A stretch of 64,000 nt of DNA from Xanthomonas massiliensis (GTDB lineage Bacteria; Pseudomonadota; Gammaproteobacteria; Xanthomonadales; Xanthomonadaceae): positions 557,313 to 621,312 of the forward strand of contig NZ_FCOY01000007.1 in assembly GCF_900018785.1 (NCBI RefSeq), written 5' to 3'. The number at the start of each line of letters is the position of its first letter. Within the stretch, counting starts at the first letter, position 1. This document shows positions 1 through 8,032 of this stretch, piece by piece. The notes below the pieces were generated by a model. That model worked only from the letters and a program-made list of their open reading frames with translations. It did not search any database and was not told the DNA's origin. Made by a program: the position numbers and the translations under genes.

Positions 1-5
1 CGCTG

Positions 6-566
6 ATGCTGCACACCCAGGTCCACCTCACCCTCCCCGCCTGGATCGACGCCGCCGTCGATACCGACCGCGCCTATCCGGGCGATGCCGACAAGGTCGG
101 CCTGGCGATCGCGCTGTCGCGGCTGAACGTGGAACACGGCAGCGGCGGCCCGTTCGGCGCGGCGGTGTTCGGCCCGGACGAGCGCATCATCGCGGTGGGC
201 GTGAACCGGGTGGTGCCGCAGCACACCTCGCTGGCCCACGCCGAGAACATGGCCTACATGCTGGCCCAGCAGAAGGTGCAGGATTTCCGCCTCAACGCCA
301 CGCGCGCGCCGGTCACCCTGGCCACGTCCTCGCAGCCGTGCTGCCAGTGCTACGGCGCCACCATCTGGGCCGGCATCGACCGCCTGCTGATCGGCGCGCG
401 CGCCGAGGACGTGATGGCGCTGACCGAGTTCGACGAAGGCCCGCTGCCGGCCGACTGGGTCGGCGAACTGGAGCGCCGCGGCATCGCCGTGGTCCGCGAC
501 GTCGCCCGCCAGGAGGCCTGCGCGGTGCTGCGGCACTACGGCGAAGGCGGCGGCGCCCGCTACTGA
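6..566 (+). CDS. Nucleoside deaminase (cytidine/guanine deaminase-like fold)
   Basis: A 186-residue zinc-dependent deaminase of the CDA/guanine-deaminase/TadA-like fold, expected to hydrolyse the exocyclic amine of a purine or pyrimidine base or nucleoside. The zinc site is visible as HAE in SLAHAENMAY (about residues 78-81) and the PCxxC-type motif QPCCQC (about 111-116); a flexible GGPFGAAV substrate segment precedes it. Length and motif spacing fit free nucleoside/guanine deaminases rather than tRNA-specific TadA, but the exact substrate cannot be read from the sequence. The ATG lies five bases from the window edge, so a slightly longer upstream start cannot be excluded. rlmM follows 20 bases downstream on the same strand and is probably cotranscribed. 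Confidence 0.85.
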   Translation: MLHTQVHLTLPAWIDAAVDTDRAYPGDADKVGLAIALSRLNVEHGSGGPFGAAVFGPDERIIAVGVNRVVPQHTSLAHAENMAYMLAQQKVQDFRLNATRAPVTLATSSQPCCQCYGATIWAGIDRLLIGARAEDVMALTEFDEGPLPADWVGELERRGIAVVRDVARQEACAVLRHYGEGGGARY

Positions 567-586
567 CGCCCTACCGGAGCCGCATC

Positions 587-1636
587 GTGGACGCCCTGCT
601 TTGCTACTGTCGCGCCGGCTTCGAGCCGGAGCTGGCCGCCGAACTCGGCGAACGCGCCGCCGAGGCCGGCCAGCCCGGCTACGCGCGCGCGCGCCGCAAC
701 GACGGCTATGCCCTGTTCTTCTGCGAGAACGCCGACGCGCTGTCGCGGCAGCTGCCGTGGCGCACGCTGGTGTTCGCGCGCCAGAAGATGCGCGTGATCG
801 CCGAACTGGAAGGGCTGCCGGCCAGCGACCGCATCGCCCCGATGCTGGCGGCCCTGGCCGGCCACCGCCCGTTCGGCGACGTCTGGGTGGAACATCCGGA
901 TTCGGACGCGGGCAAGCCGCTGGCCGGGCTGGCGCGCAGTTTCGGCAATGCCCTGCGCCCGGCGCTGCGCAAGGCCGGCCTGCTCGGCGAGAAGGCCGAT
1001 CCGCGCCGCGGGCGCCTGCACGTGTGCTTCCTGGACGGCGACCATGCCGTGCTGGGCGCGGCCGACCCGCGCGACAGTGCGCCCTGGCCGCTGGGCATCC
1101 CGCGCCTGCGCCAGTCCGCGGACGCACCCTCGCGCTCGGCGCTGAAGCTGGAGGAAACGCTGCTGACCCTGCTCGATGCGGACGAGCGCGCGGCCTGGCT
1201 GCGCCCGGCGATGACCGCGGCCGACCTGGGGGCCGCGCCCGGCGGCTGGACCTGGGTGCTCACCCGCCACCACGTGCGCGTCACCAGCGTGGACAACGGC
1301 CCGCTGCGCCCGCAGCTGCTGGATACCGGCCTGGTCGAGCACCTGCGCGCGGACGGCTTCCACTGGCAGCCGCCGCAGCCGCTGGACTGGATGGTCTGCG
1401 ACATGGTCGAGCAGCCGCGCCGCGTCGCCGCGCGCATGGCCACCTGGCTGCGCGAAGGCTGGTGCCGGCGCACGATCTTCAATCTCAAGCTGCCGATGAA
1501 GAAGCGCTGGGACGAGACTCGCCTGTGCCTGGACATCCTGCGCGAGCAGGCCGGCGGGCCGCTGGAGCTGCGCGCCAAGCAGCTCTACCACGACCGCGAG
1601 GAGATCACCGTGTTCGCCAGCGCGCAGGGATCCTGA
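587..1636 (+). CDS. rlmM: 23S rRNA (cytidine-2'-O)-methyltransferase RlmM
   Basis: A 349-residue RlmM-type enzyme that methylates the 2'-OH of C2498 of 23S rRNA using SAM (known for the family). The N-terminal third is the THUMP-like RNA-binding region. The C-terminal Rossmann methyltransferase has the SAM loop ADLGAAPGGWTW near residues 211-222, an acidic VCDMVEQP segment and NLKLPMKK with the catalytic-type lysine near residue 303. The GTG at 587 was chosen because family members start with a short VDALLCYCRAGFE-like segment and a CCGGAG ribosome site lies 7 bases upstream; the open frame extends further 5' only inside the deaminase gene. It ends facing the TonB receptor gene, with a strong hairpin between them. 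Confidence 0.93.
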   Translation: MDALLCYCRAGFEPELAAELGERAAEAGQPGYARARRNDGYALFFCENADALSRQLPWRTLVFARQKMRVIAELEGLPASDRIAPMLAALAGHRPFGDVWVEHPDSDAGKPLAGLARSFGNALRPALRKAGLLGEKADPRRGRLHVCFLDGDHAVLGAADPRDSAPWPLGIPRLRQSADAPSRSALKLEETLLTLLDADERAAWLRPAMTAADLGAAPGGWTWVLTRHHVRVTSVDNGPLRPQLLDTGLVEHLRADGFHWQPPQPLDWMVCDMVEQPRRVAARMATWLREGWCRRTIFNLKLPMKKRWDETRLCLDILREQAGGPLELRAKQLYHDREEITVFASAQGS

Positions 1637-1664
1637 GCCCGCGTCCCGGGGAAGGACGCTGCGC

Positions 1665-1697
1665 GCCAGGCCCGGCCGGCAACCGGCGGGGCCTGGC
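1665..1697. terminator. Hairpin between convergent rlmM and TonB receptor genes
   Basis: A 15-bp GC stem (arms 1665-1679 and 1683-1697, one mismatch, 3-base CAA loop) between two gene ends that face each other. No clear U-tract follows, as is common in very GC-rich genomes. It could serve both strands. Confidence 0.6.
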
Positions 1698-1742
1698 CAG
1701 TCCCGGTCGCGTCCCGCGCCGCCGGCCGGGACGCTGGGGCCG

Positions 1743-3890
1743 TCAGAAGCGCCAGTCCAGGCTCACCGCGTAGTTGCGCGGGGCCCCGTAATAGCCGATC
1801 TGGTACAGGCTGCCGATGTACTTCTCGTCGGTGATGTTCCTGACGTTGAAACGCAAGGTGGCGTTGGGCAGGAAATCCCAGGCGAGGAAGGCGTTGAGCA
1901 CCGCGTAGCTGCCCTGGCGGACGGTGTAGCCGCTGTAGCTGTCCGGTGCCGAGGTAGTGCTGCTCTGCCAGCGCCCGCTGACCCCGAAGGACAGGGCGGT
2001 GTAGCTCGGCAGGCGCGCGCTGAGGGCCAGGTTGACGGTGTTGCGCGGCACCCACGCGTAGGTGCCCTGGTCGTCCTGCTCGTCCAGGCCCTCCATCTTC
2101 ATGTGGGTGTAGCCGAACACCAGGTCCAGGTAGTCGTTGAGCTTGCCGGTGACCTCCAGTTCCACGCCCTTGGATTCCACGTCCTTGGGAACGTAGAAGT
2201 ACTGGAAGGTGGTCAGGTCCATCCCGCCGTAGATCGCCAGCCCCTTCTGCTTGGCATCGAACAGCGCCAGGGTGGTCAGCAGCCGCTTGTCGAGCCAGTC
2301 GGCCTTGGCGCCGATTTCGTAGTTGACGCCCTTGGTCGGCGCCAGGTAGGCCTGGTTGATGTCCTGCTGGTCCTGCGGCTGGTAGATGTCCGAATAGCTG
2401 ACATAGCCGGTCACGTGGCCATCGAAGTCCCAGGTCAGGCCGGCGTAGGGGCTGACGTGGCTGTCGCTCTGCTCGAACGGCACGCCGCTGGTCACGCCAT
2501 CGCGATGGAACGCGGCATAGTTGAAGCCGACCACGGCCTTGAGCCGGTCGCTCAGGGCGACGCGGGTCGCGCCGTAGCCGCGCTTGAGGCGCTGTCCAAG
2601 GGTGTCCGGGGCCTGGCGCGCGCCCCAGACCGGCTCGGGGATCGCGTTGCCGGCATAGGGGAAGCCCGGCAACGCACCGAAGGCCGGATCGTCCGAATCG
2701 GTGGCGTTGTACCAGCTGTCCTGGTGGCTCTGCGCCAGGCTGAAGCCCAGCATGGCCTCCTGCTCGCGCCCGAACAGCGTGTAGCTGCCGTTGAGCGAGA
2801 CCGTGCCGAGATTGGCGGTGGTCTTGTCCTGCCCCTTGTAGGGCCAGCCGTACAGGCCTTCGCCGGTGGCCGGGTCCAGCCCGGTGGTGGTGTAGGCGAA
2901 GAACAGCTGGTCGTCGGCGGTGCTGCGCCGGTAGTCGTAGGACAGCTTCAGCTTCCAGTCCGCACCGAGCTGCTGGGTGTATTCCAGGAAACCGGTCTGG
3001 TTGTTGGTGTTCCAGTAGGTCCAGTCCTGGGTGGTCGAGGCGCTGCGGCTCCACGAGGTCTGGCTGCCGTCCAGGTAGTTGAAGCTCAGCGCGCCCCACA
3101 TGTTGCCGGTGCTGTCGGCCTGCTGGTACGAGTAGCCGGCCGTCAGCGTGCCGTTCTCGCCGATCTGGCCATCGACCACGCCGTACAGGAAGGTGCGCCG
3201 CTTGTCGTAGTCGCGCAGGTACGAGCCGCCTTCCTCGTGGGCGGCGACCATGCGCACCGCCCAGCTGCCGTCGGTGGTCAGCGGGCTGGAGTAGTCCACC
3301 TGCTCGCGCTTGGTCCCCCAGGAACCGTAGCTGATCCCGACGCTGCCCTGCTCGTCGTTGGTCGGGCGCTTGCGCACGTAGTTGATGGTGCCGGCGGCAT
3401 TGCCGACGCCGGTGAGCAGGCCGTTGGCGCCGCGGATCACCTCGATCTTGTCGAAGCCGAACGAATCCATCGCCCCGGTGACGATGCCCCAGCCGTTGGG
3501 CAGGCCGACGCCGTCGATCTGGGTGTTCTCGATCTCGAAGCCGCGCGAGAGGTAGTTGGTCCGGTTGGTCTCCCATTCCTCGACCTGGATGCCGGTGGCC
3601 AGGCGCAGCGCATCGTTGAGGCTGTTGGCGCCGAACTGCTGCATCTGCTCCTGGCTGACCGTGCTGATCGACTGCGGGGTGTCCTTGAGGGTCAGGTCGA
3701 GGTTGGTGGCGCCGTTGCTGACGCGCTCGGCGCGCTGGGCGACGACCAGCACCTTGTCCAGTTCCGTGGCGGGGCTGCCCTGGACGGCGGTGCCGGCATC
3801 CTGTGCGTGGGCATGGACGGCGGCCAGCAGGCCCAGGGCCAGCAGGGAGGGGCGCGGCAAGCCGGCGGAGCGATGGCGAGAAATGGACAT
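1743..3890 (-). CDS. TonB-dependent siderophore receptor
   Basis: A 715-residue outer-membrane receptor for ferric siderophores, driven by TonB-ExbBD. After a typical signal peptide (cleavage near AVHAHA-QD, residue ~29) comes the plug domain (about residues 60-180, with DTPQSISTVSQEQM and the IEVIRGANGLLTGVGNAAG signature of the FpvA/FhuA-like siderophore family), then a 22-strand barrel ending in the aromatic residue F (LDWRF). The ATG at 3890 was preferred over an in-frame ATG 108 bases upstream because it puts the signal peptide at the N-terminus. A Fur-box-like AT-rich sequence lies about 70 bases upstream in an otherwise GC-rich region, so iron repression is likely. The ligand cannot be inferred. 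Confidence 0.93.
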   Translation of the reverse strand: MSISRHRSAGLPRPSLLALGLLAAVHAHAQDAGTAVQGSPATELDKVLVVAQRAERVSNGATNLDLTLKDTPQSISTVSQEQMQQFGANSLNDALRLATGIQVEEWETNRTNYLSRGFEIENTQIDGVGLPNGWGIVTGAMDSFGFDKIEVIRGANGLLTGVGNAAGTINYVRKRPTNDEQGSVGISYGSWGTKREQVDYSSPLTTDGSWAVRMVAAHEEGGSYLRDYDKRRTFLYGVVDGQIGENGTLTAGYSYQQADSTGNMWGALSFNYLDGSQTSWSRSASTTQDWTYWNTNNQTGFLEYTQQLGADWKLKLSYDYRRSTADDQLFFAYTTTGLDPATGEGLYGWPYKGQDKTTANLGTVSLNGSYTLFGREQEAMLGFSLAQSHQDSWYNATDSDDPAFGALPGFPYAGNAIPEPVWGARQAPDTLGQRLKRGYGATRVALSDRLKAVVGFNYAAFHRDGVTSGVPFEQSDSHVSPYAGLTWDFDGHVTGYVSYSDIYQPQDQQDINQAYLAPTKGVNYEIGAKADWLDKRLLTTLALFDAKQKGLAIYGGMDLTTFQYFYVPKDVESKGVELEVTGKLNDYLDLVFGYTHMKMEGLDEQDDQGTYAWVPRNTVNLALSARLPSYTALSFGVSGRWQSSTTSAPDSYSGYTVRQGSYAVLNAFLAWDFLPNATLRFNVRNITDEKYIGSLYQIGYYGAPRNYAVSLDWRF

Positions 3891-3961
3891 TTGACTACCC
3901 GGATGGCTGAGGTTCCGGACATGGCGATGGGCGCCATCCCCGGGGCGGCGGCATTCTACAT

Positions 3962-3980
3962 GGAAATAATTCTTATTTGC
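3962..3980 (-). promoter_or_regulatory. Putative Fur box upstream of the siderophore receptor
   Basis: On the minus strand this reads GCAAATAAGAATTATTTCC, matching 12 of 19 positions of the classic Fur consensus. It stands out as an AT-rich island and lies 72-90 bases before the receptor start. It is a weaker match than the hemP box at 35330. Confidence 0.5.
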
Positions 3981-4154
3981 CCGGAATCGACGGTGCACTG
4001 GCGGGCGATGGCCGCAGCCGGGCGTGGCCGTTCATCGCCGGTTGCCATCGCCGGCAGCCGCGCAGGGGCTCGCGGAACGCGGCTCGGGCCAGCCGGTACG
4101 GCTGGCCCGCCCCGCCGCGGCGGCCGCCACCCTGTCCCGGGGCGGGCGGCGGGG

Positions 4155-4965
4155 CCAGCCACCGCCACCCCGCGGTCCTCGGCGCCGCCGAGACTGCGGC
4201 ACGACGTGGCCTCCGTTCCGGGGCCATCGGCAGCTGTCGGCCCCCGTTGCGATCTCCGGATTGCGATTTCCGGATTGCGGCTTCCGGGCTGCGGGCGCCG
4301 GCGGCCGGTGCAGGCGCCGGTTCGGGGAAAGCCATCCACCGTCCACCCCGGTCCTCGGTGCCGCCGAGACTGCGGCACGGCGAGCCCCCTCGTTCCGGAG
4401 CCATCGGCAGCTGTCAGCCCTCCGTTGCGATCTCCGGATTGCGATCTCCGGATTGCGATCTCCGGATTGCGGCTTCCGGGCTGCGGGCGCCGGTGGCCGG
4501 TGCAGGCGCCGGGTCGGGGAAAGCCATCCACCGTCCACCCCAGTCCTCGGTGCCGCCGAGACCGCGGCACGGCGGCCCCCTCGTTCCGGGGCCATCGGCA
4601 GCTGTCAGACTCGTTGCGATCTCCGGGCTGCGACTTCCGGATTGCGGCCTCCGGGCTGCGGGCGCCGGCGGCCGGTGCAAGCGCCAGGTCCGGCAAGGCC
4701 ATCCACCGCCCACCCGGTCCTCGGTGCCGCCGAGACGGCGGCCCGGCGAGCCCCCTAGTTCCGGGGCCCGCGGCAGCTGTCCGCCCCCGCTGCGATCTCC
4801 GGATTGCGGCTTCCGGGCGGCTGGTGCAGGCGCCGGGTCCGGAAAAGCCATCCACCGTCCACCCCGGTCCTCGGTGCCGCCGAGACTGCGGCACGGCGAG
4901 GCCCCCGTTGCGGCCTCCGGGCTGCGGGTGCCGGCGGCCGGTACAGGCCCCGGCAGCGGCCCCCC
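4155..4965. repeat. Intergenic array of five degenerate ~115-190-bp tandem repeats
   Basis: Between the siderophore receptor and the dehydrogenase lie about five head-to-tail copies of one GC-rich unit, beginning near 4155, 4332, 4524, 4699 and 4848 (spacings 177, 192, 175, 149, last copy shorter). Each unit has, in order, a CCATCCACCGTCCACCCC block, a small stem (CTCGG-TGCCG-CCGAG), a GCGGCACGGCGAG block, a CCATCGGCAGCTGTC block, and one to three copies of a 14-bp subrepeat (GATTGCGATCTCCG) followed by GGCTTCCGGGCTGCGGGCGC. Copies differ mainly in subrepeat number. The apparent long reading frames on both strands are compositional artefacts of the repeat. No family is recognised. Confidence 0.85.
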
Positions 4966-4989
4966 CCTCGCCGCCCGCACCCGGCTGGC

Positions 4990-5955
4990 TCAGTCGCTGG
5001 CCGGCTCGCCCAGCAGGTAGCGGTACATGCTGGAAATGTCCTGCCGGGCATAGCCGGCCTCGGCGCCGGCCTGCCACAGCGTGGCGATCTGGCCCAGGCC
5101 CGGCAGCTCCAGCTCGGCCGGCGCCGCCTCGCGCCAGGCCTGCAGCGCCAGCGCCGCATCCTTGGCCCCCCACTGCAGCGCCATCTCGGTGGAGAAGTCC
5201 TGGCGGCCGATCTTGCCCAGCTTGCCCTGGATGTAAGGCGAGGCCAGCGGCCCGCCGTCGAGCGTGGCCCACAGCTGCCCGGCGCTGAACCCCAGCGCGT
5301 GCGCCAGCGCCGCGGTCTCGGCGATGCCCTCCATCATCGACACCAGCCAGGCGTTGACCACCAGCTTCATCCGCGTGCCGGCCCCGGCGCCGCCCAGCCA
5401 TACCGTCGCCCGCGAAATGGCGCCGAACACCGCGGCCAGGTGCGCGCCGGCGGCCTGCGCGGCGGCGTCCCCGCGCGGCCGCGGCGGGGCCTCGCCCAGG
5501 GTGTCGCTGGAGGCCAGGATGGTGATCCTGGCTTGCTCGGCCGGCCCCTTGGTCCCGGATACCGGCGCATCGACGAAGAACAGGTCCGGCCGCCGCTGCG
5601 CGACCGCGCGCGCCAGCGCCGTGGTGCCATCCAAGCCGATGGTGCCCATCTGCACGTAGACCGCGTCCTGCGGCAGGGCCTCGAGCGCCGGCCCGCCTTG
5701 CTCGCCGGCGAGCATCACCTGTCCGGTGACCTCGGCCGTGGTCAGCATGCTGATCGCCACCGCCGCCGCCGCCGCGGCCTCGGCGGCGGTGGCATGGACG
5801 TGGGCACCGGCATCCTGCAGCGCGCGCGCCTTGTCGATCGAGCGGTTCCACACGTGCACCGGGAACCCCGCCTTGAGCAGGTTGCGCGCGAACGCCGCGC
5901 CCATGATGCCGAGCCCTAGCACCGCCACCGGCGGCCGGGTGGATTGACTGTTCAT
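4990..5955 (-). CDS. NAD(P)-dependent beta-hydroxyacid dehydrogenase (HIBADH family)
   Basis: A 321-residue 3-hydroxyisobutyrate dehydrogenase/GLYR-type reductase. The N-terminal Rossmann fold shows GLGIMGAAFARNL (about residues 15-27) for NAD(P), followed by the substrate motif VDAPVSGTKGPA (about 127) and the catalytic lysine helix GAGTRMKLVVNAWL with its conserved K and N (about 180). The C-terminal all-helical domain completes the usual length of ~290-320. The ATG at 5955 has an AGGAG ribosome site about 10 bases upstream. It probably oxidises or reduces a small beta-hydroxy or semialdehyde compound; the exact substrate is not evident and no pathway genes sit beside it. It is divergent from the gene at 6110. 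Confidence 0.85.
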   Translation of the reverse strand: MNSQSTRPPVAVLGLGIMGAAFARNLLKAGFPVHVWNRSIDKARALQDAGAHVHATAAEAAAAAAVAISMLTTAEVTGQVMLAGEQGGPALEALPQDAVYVQMGTIGLDGTTALARAVAQRRPDLFFVDAPVSGTKGPAEQARITILASSDTLGEAPPRPRGDAAAQAAGAHLAAVFGAISRATVWLGGAGAGTRMKLVVNAWLVSMMEGIAETAALAHALGFSAGQLWATLDGGPLASPYIQGKLGKIGRQDFSTEMALQWGAKDAALALQAWREAAPAELELPGLGQIATLWQAGAEAGYARQDISSMYRYLLGEPASD

Positions 5956-6109
5956 GCCGATGAACTCCTGTGTTCTTGCGAAGGATCCGGGACCGATGCT
6001 CCCGCGGGGGCGATGATGATGCCGTTCATCGCCGCCGCCCGCACGGCGCGCCCGTCTCATCCGCTGCAATGGCCGGGCGGCACACTGCGGTTTCCCCAAG
6101 GAGGCCCGC

Positions 6110-6832
6110 ATGCGCGAGATTGAACTCCACGACCCGGCCGGCTTCGCCGCCGAATTCCTGCGGCTGACCCTGCTGCAGGGTTTCCAGTCGCTGACCAAGC
6201 GCGACCTGGAACTGCTGATCTTCGTGCTGCTCGAACGCGACGGCGCCATCGCCCACGCCGACAGCAACGCCGAGGTCGCCGCACGCCTGCGCGTCACCCC
6301 GGCCAAGGTGCGCGCCCTGCGCCGCGACGGCTACGCGCGCTGGCGTATGCTGGTGCCCGAGGATCCGGACCGGGCGATGGCGCGCATCATCGCCGCCGCG
6401 CTGACGCCGGCGGCCATCCGCGCCGGCAGCCGCCATGTCGGCGAACGCAGCCGCAAGGACGGGTTCCTGGCCGTGCGCATCGAGCATCCCGACGACGCCG
6501 CGCGCTTCGAGCAGGCCATCGTCGAGGTCGGCGCGGTGCCGGTGTACGAACGCAACCGCCAGGTGCTGGCGGTGCGCTTCGACACCCTGGTGCGCCTGTC
6601 CGAACGCTGGGGCCACCTGCAGCCGGACCCGGCCGCCGTGCTCGGCCAGCTGCGGCGCCTGGCCCCGGCCAGCGACGAGCTCGCCGCGCTGCTGGCCAAG
6701 GACCTGGGCGAACTGCACTGGCGCGACGTGCGCGAGGCGCTGAACGGGCTCGGCGCCAAGGCCGTGGCCGACAGCGCCGGCGACGGCCTGAAGGGACTGC
6801 TGCGGCTGCTGTTCCCGTTCCTGCCGGGCTGA
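6110..6832 (+). CDS. Hypothetical protein, HTH-like N-terminal region
   Basis: I do not recognise this 240-residue protein. The start is secure: a strong AAGGAGG lies 6 bases before the ATG. The N-terminal ~75 residues are predicted mostly helical and include SNAEVAARLRVTPAKVRALRRDGYARW, which has the spacing of a helix-turn-helix. The middle part is mixed, and the C-terminus ends in a hydrophobic FPFLPG tail after an amphipathic GDGLKGLLRLL helix. No signal peptide or transmembrane segment is clear. It stands alone between the divergent dehydrogenase and the convergent ubi operon, so context gives no function. Codon use matches its neighbours, so it is likely a real resident gene. Confidence 0.75.
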   Translation: MREIELHDPAGFAAEFLRLTLLQGFQSLTKRDLELLIFVLLERDGAIAHADSNAEVAARLRVTPAKVRALRRDGYARWRMLVPEDPDRAMARIIAAALTPAAIRAGSRHVGERSRKDGFLAVRIEHPDDAARFEQAIVEVGAVPVYERNRQVLAVRFDTLVRLSERWGHLQPDPAAVLGQLRRLAPASDELAALLAKDLGELHWRDVREALNGLGAKAVADSAGDGLKGLLRLLFPFLPG

Positions 6833-6850
6833 GTGCCCCGGCGCGGCGAT

Positions 6851-8032
6851 TCAGCCGAGCCCGGAGGCGTGGCGCCACAGCGCCGAGCGCAGCGGCGCGC
6901 AGCGCCCGGCCAGCCCCAGCGCCGGCCCGCGCGCCAGGGCCAGGTGCATCTCCTCGCTGGAGAACAGCGCGTTGATCGCCTCGAATCCGTAGGCGGCCAG
7001 GGTGTCCTCGCTGCGCCGCTCGCGCGCCCAGCGCTGCAGCCGGTGCGGTGCGTCCCAGCGCAGCCGCCGCGCCTGCGCGTGGCGCACCGTCGCCGCCAGC
7101 GCCGCCACGTCGCGCAGGCCCAGGTTCACCCCCTGCCCGGCCAGCGGGTGCACCACGTGCGCGGCATCGCCCACCAGCACCACGCGCCCGGCCACGTAGG
7201 CATGCGCCAGCTGCCGGCGCAGCGGGAATGCCGCCCGTGCAGAGGCCAACTCCATCCGGCCCAGGCGCGCGGCGAAGGCGCGGGTCAGGGCGTCGCCGAA
7301 CCCGGCCTCGTCCAGGCCGAGCACGCGCTCGGCCTCGTCCTGCGGCAGCGACCACACGATCGAGCCGAGCCCTGCGTCGCAGGGCAGCAATGCCAGCGGC
7401 CCGCCCGGCAGGAAACGCTGCCAGGCGGTGTCCTCGTGCGGGCGCTCGCTGCGCACGTAGGCCACCACGCCGCGCTGGCGGTAGTCGTGGGCGGCCACGT
7501 CCAGCCCGGCCAGCCCGCGCAGGGTGGAGCCGGCGCCGTCGGCGGCCACCGCGACCGCCGCCTCCAGGCGGCGGCCATCGTCCAGGCGCAGGCGCACGCC
7601 GTCGGCATCCTGTTCCAGCGCCTCCACCCGCGCCGGGCAATGCAGCGCCACCCCGGCCGGCGCCAGCGCCGCCCACAGGCGGTCCACCAGCAGGCCGTTC
7701 TCGACGATCCAGCCCAGCTGCGCCCGGCCCAGCGCATCGGCATCGAAGCACAGCTCGCCGCCACCGCCGGCGTCCCACACGCGCATGCGCCGGTAGGCAT
7801 GGGCGCGGCGCGTGCGCACGGGATCCCACACCCCCAGCCGCGCCAGCAGGGAGGCGTTGTCCGGGGCGAAGGCATACACGCGCAGGTCGCGCGGCTGCGG
7901 CTGCCAGGCGGCCGGCGCGTGGCCCTCGACCAGGGCCACCTGCAGGCCGGCCTCGGCCAGGGCCAGCGCACAGGCGGCGCCGACCACGCCGCCGCCGACG
8001 ACCACCGCATCGGTGCGCGCGCGCCGGCTCAC
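6851..8032 (-). CDS. UbiH/UbiF/VisC-family FAD-dependent hydroxylase
   Basis: A 393-residue class A flavin monooxygenase of the ubiquinone-pathway family (UbiH, UbiF, UbiI). It shows the FAD dinucleotide motif VVGGGVVGAACALALA at the N-terminus, the second FAD motif GDAAHVVHPLAGQGVNLGLRD (positions ~280-300) and the intermediate DG segment AADGAGSTLR. The GTG at 8032 was chosen because it overlaps the upstream ubiH stop as GTGA and has GGGAG 6-7 bases before it; an ATG at 8050 lies inside ubiH. The two paralogues form one operon and probably perform different ring hydroxylations of the same quinone precursor in the membrane. Which position this copy hydroxylates is inferred only from order. 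Confidence 0.85.
   Translation of the reverse strand: MSRRARTDAVVVGGGVVGAACALALAEAGLQVALVEGHAPAAWQPQPRDLRVYAFAPDNASLLARLGVWDPVRTRRAHAYRRMRVWDAGGGGELCFDADALGRAQLGWIVENGLLVDRLWAALAPAGVALHCPARVEALEQDADGVRLRLDDGRRLEAAVAVAADGAGSTLRGLAGLDVAAHDYRQRGVVAYVRSERPHEDTAWQRFLPGGPLALLPCDAGLGSIVWSLPQDEAERVLGLDEAGFGDALTRAFAARLGRMELASARAAFPLRRQLAHAYVAGRVVLVGDAAHVVHPLAGQGVNLGLRDVAALAATVRHAQARRLRWDAPHRLQRWARERRSEDTLAAYGFEAINALFSSEEMHLALARGPALGLAGRCAPLRSALWRHASGLG

Noticed and set aside
560-1591. Antisense protein opposite rlmM
   Set aside because: The frame is open only because third codon positions are G/C; no motif or ribosome site supports it. The same holds for most long antisense frames in the GC-rich part, such as those opposite lptD, pilS, sucC and metK.
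4155-4965. CRISPR array
   Set aside because: Units are long, unequal and diverged throughout, with no constant short repeat separated by unique spacers, and no cas genes are present.
3956-5851. Long open frames on both strands across the repeat array and dehydrogenase gene
   Set aside because: They follow the repeat unit and the high G+C, have Arg/Pro/Gly-rich nonsense composition, and overlap a clear dehydrogenase gene in another frame.
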